A stretch of DNA of 64,000 nucleotides from NCBI RefSeq assembly GCF_013363995.1, contig NZ_JABWGO010000002.1, positions 62,001 through 126,000 on the forward strand, in the 5' to 3' direction. The stretch's first letter is position 1. Each line of letters starts with the position of its first letter. Shown here one piece after another: positions 1 to 9,402 of the stretch. The stretch is from Nonomuraea rhodomycinica. Lineage in GTDB: Bacteria; Actinomycetota; Actinomycetes; Streptosporangiales; Streptosporangiaceae. The notes beneath the pieces were generated by a model. The model searched no databases and was not told the origin of the DNA. It saw nothing but the letters and a program-made list of their open reading frames with translations. The translations under genes and the position numbers were made by a program.

Positions 1-401
1 CGGGCGTCCGAATCCAGTGAGGTGCCTGGCTGGCCGCAGCGGGGCGAGGCGCTTCGGGCCCTGTGGCCGGGAGGAGGCCCGTACGGTCGTTGGCGTGCGG
101 GGCTCACAAGGGGCGCAAATCTGGATGAAGTGTTCGGATATGGGCGGCTAATGGGATGTGACGTGGTACCAATGGATACAACTTCGCATACAGCCGCAGA
201 TATGAAATAGTGACTTATCCAGGTAAACCCGGCCTGTCAGCAAAGCGTCGCGTTCCCCGGCTGCACGGGCGGTGAGCCGGCGAATTCCGTGCATTTCGGG
301 TTATGGGGTGAAATATTCCTCCACTACTAAAGCCTTACTGTCGTCATTCGATTACGGGCAGTCGCCGTCTCTCCAATGTGACCAATCCGTAGCCGTTCGC
401 G
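1..401. other. Upstream region of sigma factor gene, no supported gene
   Basis: No convincing gene is seen. A 62-codon plus-strand frame (22-210) has no domain, no ribosome binding site and no family resemblance. The part from about 120 to 400 is clearly richer in A/T than the rest of the window, which fits a regulatory region for the sigma factor gene that follows, but I cannot point to one -35/-10 pair with confidence. Confidence 0.5.
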
Positions 402-1067
402 ATGACGACAGGCCCGACCAGTGCGGGCATCATGCCTATCGTGAGCGAGGGAAGCGTCGCCGACGCCAAAATTGGGGTAAGGCTCGCGTCGAGACTTCCG
501 GCACGGACGGATGACTCCGACCTTAGGGAACTGACCAGCCTCGCCGTACAGGGAGATCGCGGTGCGATCGAATCCCTGCTCGGCGAGTTGCGCCCGATGG
601 TGGTGCGCTATTGTCGCGCCAGGTTGGGCAGGGTTTCAGGGCAATATCACATTGCCGATGACGTCGCCCAGGAGGTGTGCATCGCGGTGTTGTCAGCGCT
701 GCCGCGCTACCGCGACATGGGCCGTCCGTTCGCCTCGTTCGTCTTCGGCATCGCCTCGCACAAGGTGGCCGACGCGTTGCGCAGCTCCGTGCGCTCGGCC
801 GTGCCGACGCAGGACCTGCCCGACGGGCCGGACGACGGGCCGGGGCCCGAGGAGACCGTGGTCCGCTACATCGAGGTCGAGCACGCCCGCAGGCTGCTCG
901 CCCGGTTGCCCGAGAATCAGCGCGAGTTGCTGTTGTTGCGGGTGGTGTCTGGGTTGTCCGCCGAGGAGACCGGTAATGTACTCGGCATGTCACCAGGTGC
1001 GGTCCGGGTCGCCCAGCATCGGGCGCTCGCGAGGTTGAGGCAGATGGCCGAGCTGGAGTCGGCTTGA
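402..1067 (+). CDS. RNA polymerase sigma factor, SigD/ShbA type
   Basis: Group 3/4-like sigma-70 factor of 221 aa. A region-2-like segment (about residues 45-125) contains the DDVAQEV core-binding helix and [18 protein letters not shown], and region 4 (about 165-215) contains [16 protein letters not shown] and the recognition helix [17 protein letters not shown]. In mycobacteria sigD, and in Streptomyces shbA (which drives transcription of the principal sigma gene hrdB), lie next to guaB, and guaB is 2.2 kb downstream here, so family plus synteny support the call. The start is uncertain: ATG 402 and ATG 432 both lack a good ribosome binding site, and the first 30 residues are not conserved in character. 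The stop codon overlaps the start of the anti-sigma-like gene. Confidence 0.88.
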   Translation: MTTGPTSAGIMPIVSEGSVADAKIGVRLASRLPARTDDSDLRELTSLAVQGDRGAIESLLGELRPMVVRYCRARLGRVSGQYHIADDVAQEVCIAVLSALPRYRDMGRPFASFVFGIASHKVADALRSSVRSAVPTQDLPDGPDDGPGPEETVVRYIEVEHARRLLARLPENQRELLLLRVVSGLSAEETGNVLGMSPGAVRVAQHRALARLRQMAELESA

Positions 1068-1276
1068 CGCAGGAGCGGACCGGGGCCGGACCGGCTCCGG
1101 AGGACGAGAGCGACGCGCTGCTCGACGCCCTCGGCCGTGGGGAGCCGCCCCCTCATGACGATCCCGCGGCGCGGCTGCTGGCCGCCCTGCGGGCCGACGC
1201 CTGCCGCGACGGCGGCGCGGACGATGTCATGTCCACGCACACGTGGGACGACGGCGTCATGTCCGCGCGTACGTAG
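1064..1276 (+). CDS. Truncated RsdA-like anti-sigma factor
   Basis: A 70-codon frame starting at TTG 1064, inside the TGA stop of the sigma gene, so translation is probably coupled. Residues about 14-46 ([14 protein letters not shown], then [15 protein letters not shown]) resemble the N-terminal SigD-binding segment of RsdA, which in Mycobacterium is a membrane-anchored anti-sigma factor encoded immediately after sigD. The transmembrane segment and extracytoplasmic part expected of RsdA are absent: after about residue 52 the frame runs into a 30-bp tandem repeat coding for a ten-residue unit and stops at a TAG in the second unit. It may be a soluble sigma-binding remnant, a decaying gene, or an assembly artefact of the repeat. 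Assignment to RsdA rests on motif plus position. Confidence 0.6.
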   Translation: MTQERTGAGPAPEDESDALLDALGRGEPPPHDDPAARLLAALRADACRDGGADDVMSTHTWDDGVMSART

Positions 1277-1406
1277 GGCGACGGCGTCATGTCTGCGCGT
1301 ACGTGGGACGACGGCGTCATGTCCGCGCGTACGTAGGGCGACGGCGTCATGTCTGCGCGTACGTGGGGTGACGGCGTCATGTCCGCGCGTACGTAGGACG
1401 ACGGCG
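1221..1406. repeat. 30-bp tandem repeat, six copies, ending the anti-sigma gene
   Basis: Six consecutive 30-bp units start at 1221, 1251, 1281, 1311, 1341 and 1371, with a short partial copy after 1401. The core is ACGGCGTCATGTCCGCGCGT. Units alternate TGG and TAG near their end, giving a 60-bp higher-order period. Because 30 is a multiple of three, the anti-sigma reading frame is kept through the array and reads a ten-residue unit with Trp or stop alternating; the first TAG is at 1274-1276. The array lies between the convergent anti-sigma and DUF5319 genes. Confidence 0.95.
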
Positions 1407-1442
1407 GCACCGTGCGGGATGGTGGCGGGCGACGCCGATGGG

Positions 1443-1820
1443 TCAGCGGCGTTCCTCGGTGTCGATGACGCCGTCGACGTAGCCCCGGGCGTACTCCCAC
1501 GTGACGTAGTCGGCCGGGTCCGGGTGGAAGGCCGGCTCGTGCACCTGCGGCCGGCCCTTCTCGATCATCTGGCGGAGGTTGCCGCGCAGCAGGTCCCAGT
1601 CGAAGAAGTGCTGCTCGCCGCACTCGGGGCAGTCGAGCACGAGGCCGAGCACACCCTGGGGCTCCAGGAGGGAGCGGAACACCTCCACGTCGGCGAGGTC
1701 CGTGATGGCCTCGTCGCGCTCGGCGGCCGTGAGCGGCTCGGCGTCGTCGAGCTCGCCCATCGCGGCGGACGGGTCGTTCGGATCGTCCGCGAACGGGTCG
1801 CGGGGGACGTCTTCCAGCAC
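1443..1820 (-). CDS. DUF5319 family protein
   Basis: A 125-aa acidic protein with the features of DUF5319 (Mycobacterium Rv3412 type): an N-terminal DPFADDPNDP stretch, a central CPECGEQHFFDWDLL segment with a CxxC pair that could hold a metal, and a C-terminal VTWEYARGYVDG. In M. tuberculosis the homologue lies between rsdA and guaB2 on the opposite strand, exactly as here, which supports the assignment. Its biochemical function is unknown. It converges on the sigma/anti-sigma genes across the 30-bp repeat array. Confidence 0.85.
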   Translation of the reverse strand: MLEDVPRDPFADDPNDPSAAMGELDDAEPLTAAERDEAITDLADVEVFRSLLEPQGVLGLVLDCPECGEQHFFDWDLLRGNLRQMIEKGRPQVHEPAFHPDPADYVTWEYARGYVDGVIDTEERR

Positions 1821-1856
1821 CTTCCCACCATATGACCGATGCGGCTGCCGTGGTGG

Positions 1857-2885
1857 TCAGTGGTGGTCGGCGGGATGGTCGAGCCATCCGCGCCGGGCCG
1901 CCTCCACCCCGGCGTGGAAGCGGGACTGCGCGCCCAGCCGGGTCATCGCGTCGGCGAACCGGGCGCGTACGGTGCGGACCGACACGCCGAGATGGCGGGC
2001 GATCGACTCGTCGCAGATGCCCTGGGCGGCCAGCCGGAGCACCTGGACGGTGCCGTCGCCCTGGTGGACCCACGGCACCGGCATGGAGCGGGCCCACCAC
2101 TCCTCGAACAGCGATCTGAGCATGCCCACGACGATCGGCGTGCGTAAGAGATAGAAGTTGTAGGCGTGGTCGGGCAGGTTGCCGCCCCACAGCGCGGGCA
2201 GGCCGGCGGCGTCGTCGCCGGCGGTCATGAACCAGCTCGGCACGTGGGCGAGCGTGCGGACCTCGCCCCCGGTCTCCAGCAGGCGGCCGAGCCCGTCGCG
2301 CACGCCCGGCAGCGCCAGCGTCTCCACGGGCACGACGGCGCGCACCGTGAGCAGCCCGCGCTGCTGCGCGTCGATCCAAGGATCGGCAAATTTCCGTGAG
2401 AAGTCGGTCATGGTGCGCTCGTCCGGGATGGCGGTGAGCACCGTGATCGGCGGCGCCTGGACGGCCATGCCGACAACGCTCTCGTACAGCACGTCGGCCC
2501 CGCTGACCAGCTCCACCGGGAACGGCCCGCTCTGGTAGTCGCGCCCGGCGTCGTAGTCGCGGATGAGGCCGCGGATCGACCCGAGGGCCGAGTCGATGCG
2601 CCGGCTCTCCTCGGCCAGCCGGTCGAGCCGCTCGGCGATCAGCCGGCCGAGCGCCCCCGCGGGGTGGCGGGCCAGGTACTCGCCCGAGTGCTCGTCGACC
2701 ACGCCCAGGCGTACCAGGTCGTCGAGCTGCCTGCTGACCTTGTCGCGCGGACCGCCCATCGCCTCGGCCAGCTCCGCGAGCGTGGCGCGGTGCAGGCGCA
2801 GCACCGCCGTGTAGAGCGCAGTCTGAGCCGGGTCGAGGCCCAGCGCCGCGAGGGGATCGGGCACGTCGGGTGACTCGTTGCGCAT
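1857..2885 (-). CDS. TrmB-like / LuxR-type transcriptional regulator
   Basis: A 342-aa cytoplasmic regulator. The N-terminal 75 residues look like a TrmB-type winged helix (LGLDPAQTALYTAVL, then LAELAEAMGGPRDKVSRQL), a central sensor region follows, and the C-terminus carries a LuxR/GerE-type helix-turn-helix (LRLAAQGICDESIARHLGVS, then VRTVRARFADAM). This TrmB-plus-LuxR layout is common in actinomycetes, and the ligands are mostly unknown. The frame stays open 50 codons further upstream, but ATG 2885 has a GGAG about nine bases before it and begins the family-like sequence. A strong TGCAA-based inverted repeat lies about 95 bp upstream. Divergent from guaB across 415 bp. Confidence 0.8.
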   Translation of the reverse strand: MRNESPDVPDPLAALGLDPAQTALYTAVLRLHRATLAELAEAMGGPRDKVSRQLDDLVRLGVVDEHSGEYLARHPAGALGRLIAERLDRLAEESRRIDSALGSIRGLIRDYDAGRDYQSGPFPVELVSGADVLYESVVGMAVQAPPITVLTAIPDERTMTDFSRKFADPWIDAQQRGLLTVRAVVPVETLALPGVRDGLGRLLETGGEVRTLAHVPSWFMTAGDDAAGLPALWGGNLPDHAYNFYLLRTPIVVGMLRSLFEEWWARSMPVPWVHQGDGTVQVLRLAAQGICDESIARHLGVSVRTVRARFADAMTRLGAQSRFHAGVEAARRGWLDHPADHH

Positions 2886-2979
2886 GTCGCGTGGCTCCGT
2901 TGGGGGACCGGGGGTGCCGCGAGAATAACGCGGCATCCTCGCCCTGTCCGCCCCCTTGCGCGGGATGACACCGCATCGG

Positions 2980-3007
2980 TGCAACTTCGTGCAATTGCAC
3001 GTTTGCA
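2980..3007. promoter_or_regulatory. Putative operator: two TGCAA and two TTGCA boxes
   Basis: TGCAA occurs at 2980-2984 and 2990-2994, and its complement TTGCA at 2995-2999 and 3003-3007. The centre (2989-3000) is a perfect 12-bp palindrome, GTGCAATTGCAC. The symmetry about 2994/2995 suggests binding of a dimer pair. Position upstream of the TrmB/LuxR regulator suggests autoregulation; that is inference. Confidence 0.55.
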
Positions 3008-3030
3008 CATTGCGGCGTGCCGCTGCGTAA

Positions 3031-4782
<1,752 letters not shown>

Positions 4783-4785
4783 TCC

Positions 4786-5907
4786 ATGACTCAGCAGGTG
4801 GAGATCGGCCGGGGTAAGACGGGGCGGCGGGCCTACGCGCTCGACGAGATCGGCCTCGTCCCCTCGCGGCGTACGCGTGACCCGGAGGAGGTCTCGATCG
4901 CCTGGCAGATCGACGCCTACCGGTTCGAGCTGCCCGTCGTCGTCGCCCCCATGGACAGCGTGGTCTCGCCCGCCACGGCGATCGAGATCGGCCGGCTCGG
5001 CGGCCTCGCGCCGCTCGACCTCGAAGGGCTCTGGACGCGCTACGAGGACCCGCTGCCGCTGCTGGAGGAGTGCTCGGGGCTCGACGCGGAGGCGGCGACG
5101 AAGCGGCTGCAGGAGATCTACGCGGCGCCGATCAAGGAAGAGCTGATCGGCCGGCGCATCGAGGAGATCCGCGCCTCCGGCGTGACGACGGCCGTGCGGC
5201 TGTCGCCGCAGCGCACCGTCCAATACCACAAGGCCGTGATCGACGCGGGCGTCGACATCTTCGTCATCCGCGGCACCACGGTCTCCGCCGAGCACGTGTC
5301 GGGCCGGGCCGAGCCGCTCAACCTCAAGCAGTTCATCTACGAGCTGGACGTGCCGGTCATCGTGGGCGGCTGCGCCACCTACACGGCCGCCCTGCACCTC
5401 ATGCGCACGGGCGCGGCGGGCGTGCTCGTCGGCTTCGGCGGCGGCGCCTCCCACACCACGCGCAACGTGCTGGGCGTGGCCGTGCCGATGGCCACCGCCA
5501 TCTCCGACGTGGCCGCGGCCCGCCGCGACTACCTCGACGAGTCGGGCGGCCGCTACGTCCACGTGATCGCCGACGGCGGCATGGGCACCTCCGGCGACAT
5601 CGCCAAGGCCATCGCCTGCGGCGCCGACGCCGTCATGGTGGGCTCGCCGCTGGCCCGCGCCGCCGAGGCGCCGGGCCACGGCTACCACTGGGGTTCCGAG
5701 GCGCACCACCCCGACCTGCCGCGGGGGCGGCGGGTGAAGTTCGACACGGTCGGCACGCTGGAGCAGATCCTGCACGGGCCGTCGAGCGTGGCCGACGGGT
5801 CGATGAACCTCATGGGCGCGCTCAAGCGCACGATGGCCTCGACGGGTTACTCCGACATCAAGGAGTTCCAGCGCGTCGAGGTGGTCGTCGCCCCGATCCA
5901 GCGCTGA
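4786..5907 (+). CDS. guaB3: GuaB3-type IMP dehydrogenase-related protein
   Basis: A 373-aa IMPDH/GMP-reductase fold protein without CBS domains, placed 3 bp after guaB with an AGAAGG ribosome binding site reaching into the guaB stop. It retains barrel segments (VVVAPMDSVVSP, VIADGGMGTSGDIAKAIACG). At the position of the IMPDH catalytic loop it reads GGGASHTTR, so the catalytic cysteine is replaced (His223 by this alignment). In actinobacteria GuaB3 regularly follows GuaB, and its physiological reaction is not firmly settled. It may be a regulatory or altered-chemistry paralogue. The operon ends at the hairpin at 5973-6010. Confidence 0.92.
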   Translation: MTQQVEIGRGKTGRRAYALDEIGLVPSRRTRDPEEVSIAWQIDAYRFELPVVVAPMDSVVSPATAIEIGRLGGLAPLDLEGLWTRYEDPLPLLEECSGLDAEAATKRLQEIYAAPIKEELIGRRIEEIRASGVTTAVRLSPQRTVQYHKAVIDAGVDIFVIRGTTVSAEHVSGRAEPLNLKQFIYELDVPVIVGGCATYTAALHLMRTGAAGVLVGFGGGASHTTRNVLGVAVPMATAISDVAAARRDYLDESGGRYVHVIADGGMGTSGDIAKAIACGADAVMVGSPLARAAEAPGHGYHWGSEAHHPDLPRGRRVKFDTVGTLEQILHGPSSVADGSMNLMGALKRTMASTGYSDIKEFQRVEVVVAPIQR

Positions 5908-5972
5908 CCCGCCGCCCGTCTCCCGTCTCCCGGGCTCTCGTAGTCGAGACGCAGGAGGCACAGGGACACACG

Positions 5973-6010
5973 AGCCCCCGGTCCCGGCTGTTCGCCGGGC
6001 CCGGGGGCTT
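5973..6010 (+). terminator. Terminator hairpin after guaB-guaB3
   Basis: A nine-base stem (5973-5981 with 6001-6009) extends through one mismatch into five further pairs (5983-5987 with 5995-5999) around a seven-base loop, followed by only two T. Position 65 bp after the guaB3 stop fits the end of the operon. Confidence 0.6.
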
Positions 6011-6405
6011 CTGGCGTCACGAGGTGGGCCGGGAGGGAACCCCTGCCGGGCCGCCGCCCAGCCCCGTGAGCGCACCGTCCCCTGCGCGGTCTCCACCGCC
6101 CCCGGCTCGGCTCCGGTGCTCCGCCCGGCGGCGGTCTCGTCGGGCGACGCGGGTGGGCGTTCGGGGTGCTGGAGGGGGTGATCGCCGGGGGCGAGGTGTG
6201 CGAGGGGGCGCGCAGCACGGCGGCCGGCGAGCCGGCTCAGGGGGCGGCCTGAACGGGGATGCGGCGCGATCTTCGCGAGGCGGCCTGAACGGGGATGCGG
6301 CGCGATCTTCGCGAGGCGGCCTGAACGGGGATGCGGCGCGGTCTTCGCGAGGCGGCCTGAACAGGGGCTCGTCGGGCCGTCTCGGAGGGGTGGCTGGGGC
6401 CGCGC
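6011..6405. other. Intergenic region with 36-bp repeat array
   Basis: About 400 bp between the guaB3 terminator and the convergent FMN-binding protein gene. Apart from the tandem repeat at 6244-6365 I see no gene. Open frames through it on both strands are by-products of the repeat and base composition. Confidence 0.6.
6244..6365. repeat. 36-bp tandem repeat, three full copies plus a partial
   Basis: Units begin at 6244, 6280, 6316 and 6352 (partial); the unit begins GCGGCCTGAACGGGGATGCG. Copies one and two are identical, copy three has one substitution (GATCTT to GGTCTT), and the fourth diverges after about 12 bases. The unit length is a multiple of three, so frames stay open through it, but no start signal or domain supports translation. 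Confidence 0.92.
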
Positions 6406-6891
6406 TCAGGGGGCGGTCTCGTCCCGCCAGATGAGGCTGTGCAGGTCGGCGCCTCGGATGACCTGGACCCGCCACGGCACCAGCCGCAGCACGTGGAGCT
6501 CCGGGTCGTCGGGCCCCTGCCAGAAGCCGCCCAGGTCGTACCCGGCGCCCGGCGGACTGCCCTTGGCGTACAGGTTCCAGACGTGGCGGCGCGTCCCGGG
6601 GTCGGCGGCCCACTCGGCGACGGCGTCCACGCTCACCGCGTTCTGGCGGGGCGTCCAGTACGAGAACGTGGTGTGCGGGTTGCCCGCCAGGTGGGCGGCC
6701 TTGACGGGCGTGCGGTACGTGGCGAGCCAGCCGAGCGGCCGGCCGTCCACCACCTCCCACACGGGGATGAGCACCCGGGCGCGGGGCCGTCCCTTGGCGT
6801 CGACCGTGGTCATCGTGGCGTAGACGATGTCGCCGACGTAGGCGGTGAACTGCGGCTCGATCGCCGCGAACGAGGACACCCGGCGGGCCAT
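6406..6891 (-). CDS. Pyridoxamine 5'-phosphate oxidase-fold FMN-binding protein
   Basis: A 161-aa protein of the flavin split-barrel superfamily. Visible features are VYATMTTVDAKGRPRARVLI near the N-terminus, the core HLAGNPHTTFSYWTPRQNAV and a C-terminal VPWRVQVIRG strand, as in general-stress or pyridoxamine oxidase-like proteins of actinomycetes. Members bind FMN or F420 and reduce or sequester small molecules; the substrate here is unknown. It starts 10 bp after the MFS exporter stop on the same strand, so the two are probably co-transcribed and may act on one compound, one modifying and one exporting it. Confidence 0.8.
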   Translation of the reverse strand: MARRVSSFAAIEPQFTAYVGDIVYATMTTVDAKGRPRARVLIPVWEVVDGRPLGWLATYRTPVKAAHLAGNPHTTFSYWTPRQNAVSVDAVAEWAADPGTRRHVWNLYAKGSPPGAGYDLGGFWQGPDDPELHVLRLVPWRVQVIRGADLHSLIWRDETAP

Positions 6892-6901
6892 GGCGGCCCC
6901 C

Positions 6902-8359
6902 TCAGGCCGAGACCCGCGCGGCGGCGGGCTCGGCGGTCTCGGGCGTGCTCGGCCGGCGGGCGGCGCGCAGGCCGAAGGCGGTGACGACGAGGGCGAGCAG
7001 CGCGGTGGCCACTGGCACGACGAGGGCCGTCTGGATCGCGTCGAGCCGCGCGCCGGGATCGCTCGCCCCGTTCAGCGCGGCGACGTTCACGGCCGTGACG
7101 GCCGCCAGCCCCAGCGCGGTGCCGAACTGGAAGGCGGTGTAGAGCAGCCCGCCGGCCAGGCCGTGCTCGTGCTCGGCCACGCCTTCCGTGGCGGCCATGG
7201 TGAACGGCCCGTACGCGAGGGAGAACGACAGGCCGAGCAGCAGCATGGACGGGAACATGGCGGCGTAGGTCCAGTCGGGGCCGACCGGCAGGAACAGCGC
7301 GTACGCGACGGCCGCCAGCACCAGTCCGCCGAACAGCACCCGCGCGTTGCCGAACCTGTTCACCAGGCGCGGCGTCAGGGTCGGGGCCAGCACGGTGTCG
7401 AGCCCGATCACCAGCATGGCCAGGCCGGTCTGGATGGTGCTCCAGCCGCGCAGCTCCTGGAGGTAGAGGGTGGCCAGGAACTGGAACCCGGCGAACGAGG
7501 CGAGGAACAGCAGCGCGCCGAGGTTGGCGCGGACGAGCGGCCCCGACCGCAGGACGCCCAGCCGGACGAGGGGGTGCGCCGTGCGCCGCTCGATCACCAC
7601 GAACGCGCCCAGCAGCGCCAGCCCGGCCGCGAACACGGCGACGGTGACCCAGGTGTCCCGGTCCAGGTGCTCCAGCCGGATGACCCCGTACACGAGCAGC
7701 AGCATCGACCCGGTGATGGAGAGCGCCCCGGCGATGTCGAACCCGCCCCGAGGCGCCGGCTCCGAGTCCGGCGCCGGCTCCTTGACCAGGGGGATCGCCG
7801 CCACCAGGAGCGACGCGGACAGCAGCACCGGGGCGAAGAACACCCATCGCCAGCCGAGCGCGGTCAGCAGCCCGCCCGCGACCAGGCCGAGCGAGAAGCC
7901 GCCGGCCGCGATGCCCGCGTACACGCCGAGGGCCTTGGTGCGCTGCGGCCCCTCGGGGAAGTTGCCGGTGACCAGGGCCAGCCCGGCGGGCGCCATGAAC
8001 GCCGCGGCCACACCCGTGACGAACCGGGCGAGCAGCAGCGTCCATCCCTCGCCGGCCAGGCCCCCCAGCCCCGAGAACACGAGGAACACCGTCAGCCAGG
8101 TCAGGAACATCCGGCGGCGGCCCAGGAGGTCCGCGGCCCGGCCGCCCAGCAGCATGAAGCCGCCGTAGCCCAGCACGTACGCGGTGACCACGCCGCTGAG
8201 CACCTCCGTGGACAGCCCGAGGTCGGCCCGGATGGCGGGCAGCGCCACGTTGAGCATGGCCACGTCGATGCCTTCGAGGAAGACGGCGCCGGCGAGGACG
8301 AAGAGGACGCCCCAGGAGCGCGCGCCCATGCGTTCGACGCGTTCGGTAGAGGGAGACAT
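6902..8359 (-). CDS. MFS drug exporter, DHA2 (14-TM) family
   Basis: A 485-aa integral membrane protein with about 14 hydrophobic segments. The signature between helices 2 and 3 (GGRAADLLGRRRMF) and motif C-like glycines in helix 5 (AGIAAGGFSLGLVAGGLL) are those of EmrB/QacA-type proton-coupled multidrug exporters. The frame opens 30 codons earlier, but ATG 8359 has GGAAGG five bases upstream and starts just before the first helix. First gene of a two-gene unit with the FMN-binding protein. An 8-bp inverted repeat upstream (8376-8404) is a candidate operator; no regulator gene is adjacent. Confidence 0.9.
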   Translation of the reverse strand: MSPSTERVERMGARSWGVLFVLAGAVFLEGIDVAMLNVALPAIRADLGLSTEVLSGVVTAYVLGYGGFMLLGGRAADLLGRRRMFLTWLTVFLVFSGLGGLAGEGWTLLLARFVTGVAAAFMAPAGLALVTGNFPEGPQRTKALGVYAGIAAGGFSLGLVAGGLLTALGWRWVFFAPVLLSASLLVAAIPLVKEPAPDSEPAPRGGFDIAGALSITGSMLLLVYGVIRLEHLDRDTWVTVAVFAAGLALLGAFVVIERRTAHPLVRLGVLRSGPLVRANLGALLFLASFAGFQFLATLYLQELRGWSTIQTGLAMLVIGLDTVLAPTLTPRLVNRFGNARVLFGGLVLAAVAYALFLPVGPDWTYAAMFPSMLLLGLSFSLAYGPFTMAATEGVAEHEHGLAGGLLYTAFQFGTALGLAAVTAVNVAALNGASDPGARLDAIQTALVVPVATALLALVVTAFGLRAARRPSTPETAEPAAARVSA

Positions 8360-8375
8360 GAGGACCTTCCGCATT

Positions 8376-8404
8376 GATGGTTCTCTTCGGTAACTGGAAC
8401 CATC
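8376..8404. promoter_or_regulatory. Inverted repeat upstream of MFS exporter gene
   Basis: GATGGTTC at 8376-8383 and its exact complement GAACCATC at 8397-8404, separated by 13 bp, lie 17-45 bp upstream of the MFS start. Location and symmetry suggest a repressor site; the cognate regulator is not in the immediate vicinity. Confidence 0.5.
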
Positions 8405-8489
8405 TTTGGTCACCGGCCCCACGCTGGGAAGACGGCACTTCAGGGTCACTCGGTTACCGCCACGTCACCGTCCTCCACCTCCTACGACG

Positions 8490-9056
8490 TCACTCCAGAT
8501 TCGTGTGCCGTGAGCGCGACACCTCCACCGGCTCGTCCCGGCGCGCCCGGACCCGGTTCGTGACCAGGTCGGCCAGCACGAACAGGGCGATCTCGTACGC
8601 GCTCCCCATGGGCAGCACGGCCGCCGAGGCGAGGTCGTCGGCCATGGTCTGCGCCCGGACGTGGACGACGCGATCCGCCTGGCTCGCGGGCGGGGCGCCG
8701 GGCTGCGCCGTCAGGTACAGCAGGCGAGCGCCCGCCCGCACCGCCACCCCGGCCAGCGCCTCGACCGTGGACAGCCGGCCCGGCCCGCAGGACAGGACGA
8801 CCAGGTCACCCTCTCCCACGGCGGGGCAGGTCATCTCGCCGGCGTAGTGCGCGTCGAGGCCCGCGTGGAACAGCCGCATCACGAGGCCGCGCAGCGCCAG
8901 GCCCTCGCGGCCCGGCGCGTAGCAGGCGATCCGGCGGGCCGCGAGCAGCTCGCCCGCGACCGTGTCCAGCACGTCCCCGGGCACGCTCGCGACCGCGGCG
9001 GCGATCTCTTCCATGGCTCGCGCGGCGTCACCGGCGGGCCGGTCGTGCGTGGTCAT
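8490..9056 (-). CDS. hxlB: 6-phospho-3-hexuloisomerase (SIS domain)
   Basis: A 188-aa SIS-domain sugar-phosphate isomerase. Length and layout match HxlB/PHI, which converts hexulose-6-phosphate to fructose-6-phosphate in the ribulose monophosphate route. Supporting features are GREGLALRGLVMRLFHAGLD, the phosphate-binding GDLVVLSCGPG, LPMGSAYEIALFVLADLV and the C-terminal SRSRHTNLE, close to the RHANLE ending typical of this family. ATG 9056 follows a GAGGAGGG site. The usual partner, hexulose-6-phosphate synthase, is not adjacent, so the physiological role is uncertain; other SIS isomerases are the alternative. Confidence 0.75.
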   Translation of the reverse strand: MTTHDRPAGDAARAMEEIAAAVASVPGDVLDTVAGELLAARRIACYAPGREGLALRGLVMRLFHAGLDAHYAGEMTCPAVGEGDLVVLSCGPGRLSTVEALAGVAVRAGARLLYLTAQPGAPPASQADRVVHVRAQTMADDLASAAVLPMGSAYEIALFVLADLVTNRVRARRDEPVEVSRSRHTNLE

Positions 9057-9402
9057 CGCGCCCTCCTCGACGGGCGGCCGGCGGGCCGGACCCCGTCCCC
9101 CAGTGTTCTTCCCGCCGCGGCCAGGCTGTCGCAGGCCGGGCACGGGCCGTGACCCTTATTGACCGATCTCCGGGGGTGCGACGTTGCGACCATCGCCCGA
9201 TTCCCGGCACGCCCGCCATCCACGGGGCACGTGATCGGCCTCGTGGTGGCCGCCGTGCTCGCGGCCGTCGCCGTGATGTGGGCGCGGCCGCGGGCGGTGC
9301 GGCGGGGGCAGGTCGTGAGGTTCGCCGAGGAGACACCGCCGGAGATCGCCGCCGGAGATCGCCGCCCTCCTGCCCAGGGGGCCGGAGCTCTAGGATCCGG
9401 GT
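9057..9402. other. Gap containing remnants of a small membrane gene
   Basis: This 346-bp stretch separates the minus-strand isomerase from the plus-strand APH kinase. The only coding signal is a short hydrophobic plus-strand frame broken by a 13-bp duplication (listed separately at 9231-9393). Confidence 0.5.
9231..9393 (+). pseudogene. Small membrane protein gene broken by a 13-bp duplication
   Basis: From GTG 9231 the frame reads a single transmembrane helix (VIGLVVAAVLAAVAVMWARP), a basic turn (RAVRRGQVVRF) and AEETPPEIAA. The 13-bp sequence GGAGATCGCCGCC is then repeated directly (9341-9353 and 9354-9366). With one copy removed the frame continues as LLPRGPEL and stops at TAG 9391-9393, 10 bp before the APH gene. 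With both copies it runs out of frame and merges with antisense-like sequence. Interpretation as a frameshifted small gene is inference from this fit; the true start could be upstream (TTG 9159). Confidence 0.35.

Noticed and set aside
22..210. 62-codon plus-strand frame at the left edge
   Set aside because: No ribosome binding site, no recognisable domain and poor codon-position bias; treated as intergenic.
1221..1406. Repeat arrays as a CRISPR
   Set aside because: Units are directly adjacent with no unique spacers, and no cas gene is present. The same applies to the arrays at 6244, 42369, 52621, 55016 and 58560.
5070..6434. Plus-strand frame encoding GGLNGDAARSSR repeats after guaB3
   Set aside because: Its first part is an out-of-frame shadow of guaB3, and the repeat peptide arises from the 36-bp array being a multiple of three; no start signal near it.
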